A stretch of DNA of 64,000 bases from Corynespora cassiicola (lineage: Eukaryota > Ascomycota > Dothideomycetes > Pleosporales > Corynesporascaceae), in the NCBI GenBank assembly GCA_022059125.1, contig JAEUWY010000005.1, positions 4,278,001-4,342,000 of the forward strand, in the 5' to 3' direction. Numbering within the stretch: the first letter of the stretch is position 1; the number at the start of each line of letters is the position of its first letter. Both the position numbers and the translations under genes were made by a program. Positions 57,760-64,000 of the stretch are shown in pieces. Under the pieces are notes generated by a model. It was not told the DNA's origin. It saw nothing but the letters and a program-made list of their open reading frames with translations, and ran no database searches.

Positions 57760-58479
57760 GATTTCTTTGCCCCCGTCCCTCCGGTGCGCCGAGATCCGGG
57801 ATGACGGGCAATCGGAGACGGCGACAGCGAGCAAGGGTCCGCCATGTCCAAGTGTTTGCAGATGCGAGGCTGAACGAGATGGGCCGGCCATGGACATGCG
57901 GGGCGCATTTCCCTGGCCTCTCTCTCTCTCTCTCTATCTTTTTTTTTTTTGCTCGCTCTTGCATTGAGGACGGGGTTGGGCTAGCACTCTCAGTCTTTCC
58001 ATCTGTCTGTCTATCCCTCCATAACAAGGCAATGTCCCCGCTTCCCAGCTAGCCCCGCTAGAGCCTGCTACGTGTCTACCTACTACCCACCACCCACCTA
58101 CTTTGCCCGAGAATACGAGGGGCCTCAACATGAAGTACCCTTTCCCTACCTTGCCGCTTTTGTCCACCCCCCCCCCCCCCTCCACCAGTGGTCCCAGTGT
58201 CCGCCGTGCCAAAACTCGAAAATGACTATTTAGATTTTTGAGACGGGCGGGCTGGACGCATGAAGACTGGCCGGACCGCCGTTCGCGCTGTTTAGGTAAG
58301 GTAGGGGGGGGGGAGGGGGAGTCACGGTCTCGTAGGCGCTGGTGTGAGAGGATTAGTCAATGATCCAGGGGTGGTCGTGTGGGCGCGTTTGCCTTGGGGT
58401 TGCGGAGCGTTGGGTCTAGAAGGTTTGGGAGAGCGAGCAAAAGGCAGGGAGGGAGGTGTGGGAGAGAGGCTGGGAAGGG

Positions 58480-58499
58480 GCGGCGGCGGCGGCGGCGGC
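58480..58499. repeat. (GGC)n microsatellite
   Basis: Six to seven GGC units. A GGCGA pentamer tandem follows at about 58639-58656. Confidence 0.8.
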
Positions 58500-60720
58500 A
58501 GCGGTGGTGGCCGAGTGTGTGAGCGGGCGGGTGGGTTGGCGGTAGCAGGCAACAACTTGTTGGGAGCTTGGAGAGGGTCGTTAGCGTCACGGCCTGTCTG
58601 GATGGATGGCGGTCGGCTGGTGAGGGGGAGGGACGGAGCGAGGCGAGGCGAGGCGAGACATCGGAAAGAGCCGTGTGCGGAGGCGTGACGGGCGAATTCC
58701 TATATACGAGGTCGTGAGGTCACGGGAGTTTGAGGGTGTTGAAAAGTGCTGGCTCATGTGAGTGGGAAATGGGGCCATTTGCCTGGGGCTGGGTTGGTCT
58801 AGCGTGTGGCTCATCGGTGCGGCCGTCACGCTATCAGGCTTGTGAGTGGTACATAGGTACCTAGGTAGGTGAGCTTGTGTGTTTCGGATTTGGGATTCCT
58901 GAGGCTACACAGTGCGCAAGTTGGCAGTCTTTCTGCAGCTTTTGATAATAATCATCACGGCCTCTATTTGTCTCTTCACACCACCACTCTTTCTTCCACT
59001 CCACAGTCTGTCCGGATAAGAGACGGCCTGACAAGAGTCACTACTGTCTCAACATCTATGACCACTGGTCAGAGTTGTCAGGGCAGTTGAGTCATCCCCT
59101 CATTCTCTGGTACTTTCATATTTTACTCAGGCTTTCCGTCTCGGGTAATCAGCAAAACCTCCTAGTGTCGTCAAAGCAGTCGGTTGGTTAGAACCCATTC
59201 GGATCAGGCATCAACAAGGCGAAACAATCACATGTAAACTGTTGGGCACTTCTCTCCAATTCATCCTGCGACTGTACGGGTCACTCAAAACGAGTCACAC
59301 CAAGCAATTCCTCGCATAATTGGATACTGTATAGATGGAGAAGATCCTGTTGGTTCAGCCGTGCGCGGTGGCAACTTCATCTATAAGAAACACATGAATC
59401 TTTGAATCTTCCGACCATATGACTACTGAATTGAGAATGCCTGACGGCGCAAAATTTGAGCATATGCAATGTCCGAAAATGCACATGTTGTGTGGCCTTG
59501 GCTGCCACCGACACTTTACCTACAACTCAAGACGCTACATATGCCTGTCACGCTTCAGAGAAAGCTACGCTCACGTCAAAACGGGCCGTGGATTGATGTT
59601 GCATCAGGCAGGGGGTCAATTTTACCACAACTGAAGCTATTTTACTAACTATACGAGCTATTATTGATGCGCAATTTTTTTGGCGGTGATCGAGACCTCC
59701 CTACTTTCGGTTGCACCGGCACATGTACCATGGCTGACTTCTTCGGCCGGAGAAATCACTAGCTGGTGTCTCACTTGTAAATGATCATTTCCTTGGAACG
59801 GGTCAAACTAGACGTCGGAATGGAGGTCTTTGCGAGGCTGTGATCTTTTATTTGCAGGGATCTTCGTTTTGTGGGGGTTCGGCGGTAACGGTTGCCTGAG
59901 GTTATTTTTACCACAAAAAAGATGGGGCTCGAAGATACTGTTGGGATATGCGCGCAGACATCAGGTATCCATGGACGAGCCGATGAGGTTTTAGTTTCCG
60001 CGTGTCGCGGGTTGCGGGTCGGGAGCCGGTCGCATGATGCCTGAGGGCCGGGGTGGAGGTGGACAAGGCTGCCCGAAAAGGGCCCGAGCACAGCACAACA
60101 GTGAGATCGTTTTATGGATTCGGCCGATCTTATTGATGAGGATGCAGTGGTTAATTGGATGATCTTATGGTTGGGATTTAGTTCATGTGAGATTTTGCGG
60201 GAGAGGGGTGCGTGCGGGCAGAGGAACAAGGATGAGAAGAGTTGAGATAGAACGTCTAGACATGGATCATCGAGATTCAGCCAAGATGCTTGACCGTTGA
60301 TCATGCTCGGCCATGAGCCTGGAGTCAATGCAAAAGCGCATGTGTTGATGGCGTTGAAGTGATATGCCCGTGGTGCATCTTGAAGGGCAACCCTGAAACA
60401 GGAGAAAAGCTTTGACTGGTAATGGATATATGATGCGCTAGAAGATAATCCAGCACATTCAATGCAGTGGTATGAACCCATACAATTCCCTCTTAGGTAC
60501 GGCCACGTTGAGAGGCGATGGACAATTTTTGAAAATCGACCTGGTGCAGTAAGCGATGTCAAGCCCAAAGAAGTCGGCACTGACAATTAGATAATACAGC
60601 CAAAGATCATTTGCGATATCTCTTAGTATCAGATCTTTTATATTCCAAAGATGCACTAGCGACATTTTTGTCTTTCTTTGTCGTGAGACTGTACATGTCC
60701 AATCTGAGATTTTTGACAAT

Positions 60721-61610
60721 CAATCAATGATGTCGCGACACTGTCATGAACGTCTTTGAGACCTGGCTTTACACAGACATTTGACAATTCAAACAGCCTA
60801 CAGAACCAGAAGTATAAACTTCAGACTCGTGTCTACCAAAATGCGACGTCTGATGGCCACGGAAGAAAAATCGTCGCGCACTGTCAGTCGTATCAGACAG
60901 TTCTGTCTTTGACGACAATTCAATAGACCACCATCTGGAGGTTTTTCTGACTCTCATTTGAAGAGGGAAGTGTATTTGAACTTACACGGCCAGTACATGC
61001 AATCTAAAACTGTGCCAGGGATCATATTATTCAAGTTACCGTCAAATGTCCCGCTTACAAATGTAGAAATATGAGCGTACATCTCAGAAATCGTGTCTCG
61101 GAGCCGCATCCTTATGCAATTGATATAAAAGGCAAGATGTTGCATCACAGAGTGGCAATATGGTACCTGTAGTACCCGAATGTAAGAGTCTTGGTGAGCG
61201 GATCTCACCGGTAGTCAGCGCATAACTCGCTTCTAGACAAGAATCTCATGCAGAATTGCCACTTCCAAGAGGGTAATGGGATTGGTCTTCACCCGAAAAC
61301 GTATCCCAAGTAGGACTCGGTATAAGCTGACTCGCACTGCATCGGGCTTCGGTATGTCAGACTCGCCAAGTCTCATGGGTGCAACCAGGGAAAAGGCCTG
61401 GTACCTGCATGGCATAAGCATTCAGCGCGACTTTAAACGGTGACGCAAGTTTGGGGGTCTCTGTAAAGATTGTTTCATATGCGCGCTCAGCTTTTTGTCC
61501 CATATAATACTGGTGGTGGTATAGCCCTATACCACGGCCTCGCAAAACGAAGCATGCACAGTACTCGGTGTCATGAAATTCCCGGACACTGTTTTCATGC
61601 AATCATGATT
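60721..61610 (-). other. Possible gene relic
   Basis: Consecutive minus-strand open frames carry protein-like sequence: LYHHQYYMGQKAERAYETIF and LASPFKVALNAYAMQ (61390-61520), ESDIPKPDAVRVSLYRVLLG (61290-61365), YIRVLQVPYCHSVMQHLAFY (61125-61190) and RKTSRWWSIELSSKTELSD (60890-60955). They sit in changing frames with stops between, and I could not join them with convincing introns. This may be a decayed gene or an intron-rich gene that I failed to resolve. Confidence 0.25.
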
Positions 61611-61782
61611 TTTTCTCTCGTGTTAGGGTATTTAAATTAGGAATTTGATTATCTAGATACGTATACCAGCCGAACGAACCATAGGGGTATCATTGCGCCC
61701 AACCATGCCAGAAAATGAAAGCAAACGTAGACCACGCTATGCCAGAAAAAAGGAACAAAGAAAAGCGCTCATGTACACAACC

Positions 61783-62970
61783 TCAAGACCTGATTGTGCG
61801 CTTTTCCCCAGAGTATGCCTTGTAATAGTGTCTCAGCACTTCACGAATAGGTTGACCCCATGCGAATTCGCTTGACGGGTCAGAGTGATCTAAGCAGGGG
61901 CTCATTCGGAAAGGAAGAAACCAGTCGACCACATTATTACCCATTATGCTTTTGATGTTTTGTAGCGGGGCCAGGCCCCATGGATGGTCTCCGGCTTGGA
62001 TCTGGATCACAATGAACCGCCGAGAAGGGGTGGGCGTCACTTCACGAAGGACGTCAGCGTGATTTGGCGCAGAATACGTAGCCGGCCCTTCCTGCGAAGA
62101 AACGGTGGAAGTGGCAGGGGATTCGGCGACAGGCTTGAGCATGGCAATGTAATAAGTATCGCCCCGTTTCAGTAGCTCCACCGACGTGTGGTTTATGGAG
62201 ACGTTCCAGAATGTCTGCATGAACATGCCAAACGTGAAAAGGAAGAAGAAAGCTGCTATAGCCACAGCACCTATCCAAGTCGCAGGCCTGGAGCCAACCT
62301 GCATACATGTCAGTCAAAGGCATGCCTCACCGCAAATTGACTAAGACGTTGTACTTACAAGGCGCTTGTGCTCGCTCAAGAAATAAGCCATGCAAATCAT
62401 CAGGTAGGCAGTGAATCCAGCCCCATAGAATAGAAACTGTACGAAGAACTTGTGACTTGTCTCTGATATGATTCCCCCTGCCCACGGACAGAAATGATCC
62501 ATGCGACGGACGCAGCGGTCGAGCTCTTTGCAGTGATGAGTGCGATCCGGCTTGTAAATGTTACACTTGTCGCACCAGAGAGGCATTCCCTCATAGTCGC
62601 ACAAGTAGGAATCGTATTTTTCCGTAATGGCCGCCGTGCTCGCCGTTGTTTTATCCAGTGATGGATCTCCAAGAGGTAGCAACCCAGGGCGAGTCCAGAT
62701 GACTTGGAGGAGGCGCAAGTAAGAGAGGAAAAACAGTAGCAGTAGGATGAAGTAACCCACGAGCAGGCCTATGGCTGTCGCAGACCTCATATTCACACCT
62801 TGCGCCTGCAGGGCGTCAGAGGGCGACAGGAGGTATCGAATGCACACCAAGTACACAAAGACATAGGTCCCGTAGCCAATAGCTCCCATTTCAGCCAGCG
62901 GAAGCAAGACGGCAGCCAGCTGGCCCATCCATATCTCTACATCCTTTTGTTTGTTTCGTGCGACTGCCAT
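61783..62970 (-). CDS. pfa5: DHHC-type palmitoyltransferase, Pfa5-like, two exons, 375 aa
   Basis: Exons 62359-62970 and 61783-62298, with a 60-nt intron (GTAAGT...TGACTGACATGTATGCAG) in phase 0. Start at ATG 62968-62970 (MAVARNKQKDVEIW); upstream codons are open only from a TTG. It S-acylates cysteines of membrane-associated proteins. Seen: two N-terminal membrane segments (about 18-45, 66-90); a Cys-rich DHHC domain at 133-166 with CDKC, HHCKELDRCV and DHFCPW, in which C161 is the acyl-accepting Cys; then two more membrane segments (about 176-197 and 209-232). The DHHC core reads DHFC, as some fungal Pfa5/Akr-type enzymes depart from DHHC (for example DHYC), so activity is still likely. The C-terminal half is polar. 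The pfa5 symbol is by motif and layout, not by alignment. Confidence 0.85.
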
Positions 62971-64000
62971 GGCGCGGCGCGTGTGGCTGGGTGGTGTTCG
63001 CGAGGTATGGGGTCGTCCGGAGGAATACGGGGCGAGGAAGCAGCGTCCGTGGCGCGCTGTTCGAGGGTGTTGGGGACGCCAAAAGTCGATGGTCCGCTTC
63101 AAGGCGAATTGCAGCGCGCCTTCTCAGTGTGAGTGTCGGCGTCTAGGATGTTCGAGGCGTGGTGGGCACCACAAAGGAAGGTGAGCATAGAGCTGACGTT
63201 GTGACGACAATGCCGAGGCCGCATCAGATGGTCTGCCGCGCCACGGCCCGCACGTGATGCTATTGGGCGACTGATCCCGACCATTCCGACGATCTGCGGT
63301 AGGGTCCGACAGCACTACAAACAACATTGCGCTACCACGACAGTCCAATTTGACGCGTTCATCAGGGCTTGTATGTACTGCTCTGTCATCTTCTCCAAAT
63401 TCCGTTTCTCGTGCTTGCCCGGTGGAGGGATCTGCCGCGCCGGATCGCTGCAACCGAATTATTGGCTGCATACCTCAACACCCCTCTTCTTCAGCCTTGC
63501 GTGTGCTTCCCGTCTCTCTTCATCCCAGCTCCACGGGCTCTTGTTTTCATTCCCTCCACCATCTGCCTGCCATTGCCTCTTGATGCATGTTCTTCACTGA
63601 CTAGTCTCACGTTCTCTCACTCCATTTGACAGTTTGGCCTACCATGCATCGTGCGGCCCCAGAGCTAGCACGCTTCCGTCACCGGATCCTCAGCCTTGTT
63701 GCGAACAACCTGCTCAGTTTCCGCCTGGCGTCCTGATCAGAGTTTTCGCGGCTAGTCCTTCGCTAATGGTCGAAGCTGATTGACTGGAGCCTCCTCTCCG
63801 TCGCTGTGCGAGACGCTGCATCGGGTATCTGGCTCCCTCATTTTCACAAAAGTGAGGCGATGGAGGCCTCTTTACACTTTATACATGAAGATGAGGCTCT
63901 ATTCTGGATATATAGTTGCTGCGCCCTGGCGACGGGAAGCTTGCGACGGCCTCTTCACCGCGTACTACACCGACCGCCAATGACGAGGCTGAAGTCTTGT
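62971..64000. other. Upstream flank of pfa5-like gene, no further gene supported
   Basis: Likely promoter of the palmitoyltransferase to about 63.3 kb. Beyond that, pyrimidine-rich tracts on + (63460-63620) could be the leader of a plus-strand gene, but no ORF before the window end reads as protein. Confidence 0.4.

Larger units (their letters stand above)
56050..60720. other. Region without supported gene, repeat-rich
   Basis: 3' flank of the homeobox gene, then GC-rich DNA with pyrimidine tracts, T runs near 56381-56398 and 57940-57951, a C run near 58169-58182, and several microsatellites. A palindromic TAGGTACCTA with flanking GGTAGGT lies at about 58853-58870. The 271-codon minus frame at 59771-60586 starts with TTG and does not look like protein. 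Confidence 0.4.

Noticed and set aside
59771..60586. 271-codon minus-strand open frame
   Set aside because: Starts with TTG, and the translation is random-looking with no motif.

Overview
The window looks like nuclear DNA of a filamentous ascomycete (Pezizomycotina). Introns are short (about 46-97 nt), GT-AG, often with a CTGAC-like branch site. ATG contexts are of the CAACATGG / CACCATG type. The gene content is typical of these fungi: a GPI-anchored Crh-type wall transglycosidase, MFS sugar and drug-type transporters, LPxELRNxIY-motif proteins, a TALE homeobox factor and a fungal DHHC acyltransferase. Assignment to Dothideomycetes is only a guess from overall gene style. Base composition is mosaic: gene-bearing blocks near 50% GC alternate with AT-rich blocks (about 5.8-9.2, 17.0-17.9, 32.6-34.1 and 41.2-43.9 kb). 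From about 50 to 59 kb the DNA is GC-rich and full of microsatellites.

Layout. 0-1.5 kb: intact Crh-family GH16 gene on the minus strand. 4.6-18.6 kb: a zone of broken genes (protein kinase, LPxELRN protein, Gfo/Idh/MocA oxidoreductase and a further unrecognised protein), each with at least one in-frame stop in otherwise coherent coding sequence. Mixed in are intact genes: two small Cys-rich zinc-ribbon-like proteins, an OsmC-like protein, a secreted GH1 enzyme and a RING/membrane protein. 19.1-23.1 kb: two intact unknown proteins that share a C-terminal motif. 24.3-26.0 kb: four-exon MFS transporter. 26.5-30.5 kb: 1286-residue serine-rich protein. 31.0-31.8 kb: a secreted precursor made of repeats separated by KR/RR, a kexin-processed (KEP-type) peptide precursor and the most interesting object here. 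34.7-37.0 kb: seven-exon sugar transporter. It is divergent from a four-exon 1083-residue Ser/Thr kinase (37.8-41.2 kb). 41.2-54.5 kb: over 13 kb without a convincing intact gene. 54.5-56.0 kb: TALE homeobox gene. 61.8-63.0 kb: two-exon Pfa5-like palmitoyltransferase.

There is no obvious operon-like or pathway cluster. The sugar transporter, two secreted glycosidase-family enzymes and wall gene fit general carbohydrate and cell-wall biology. I see no UstYa/DUF3328, tyrosinase, NRPS or PKS gene beside the peptide precursor, so it cannot be called a known RiPP cluster from this window. Exon models were built by hand from frame continuity and splice signals and need transcript support.
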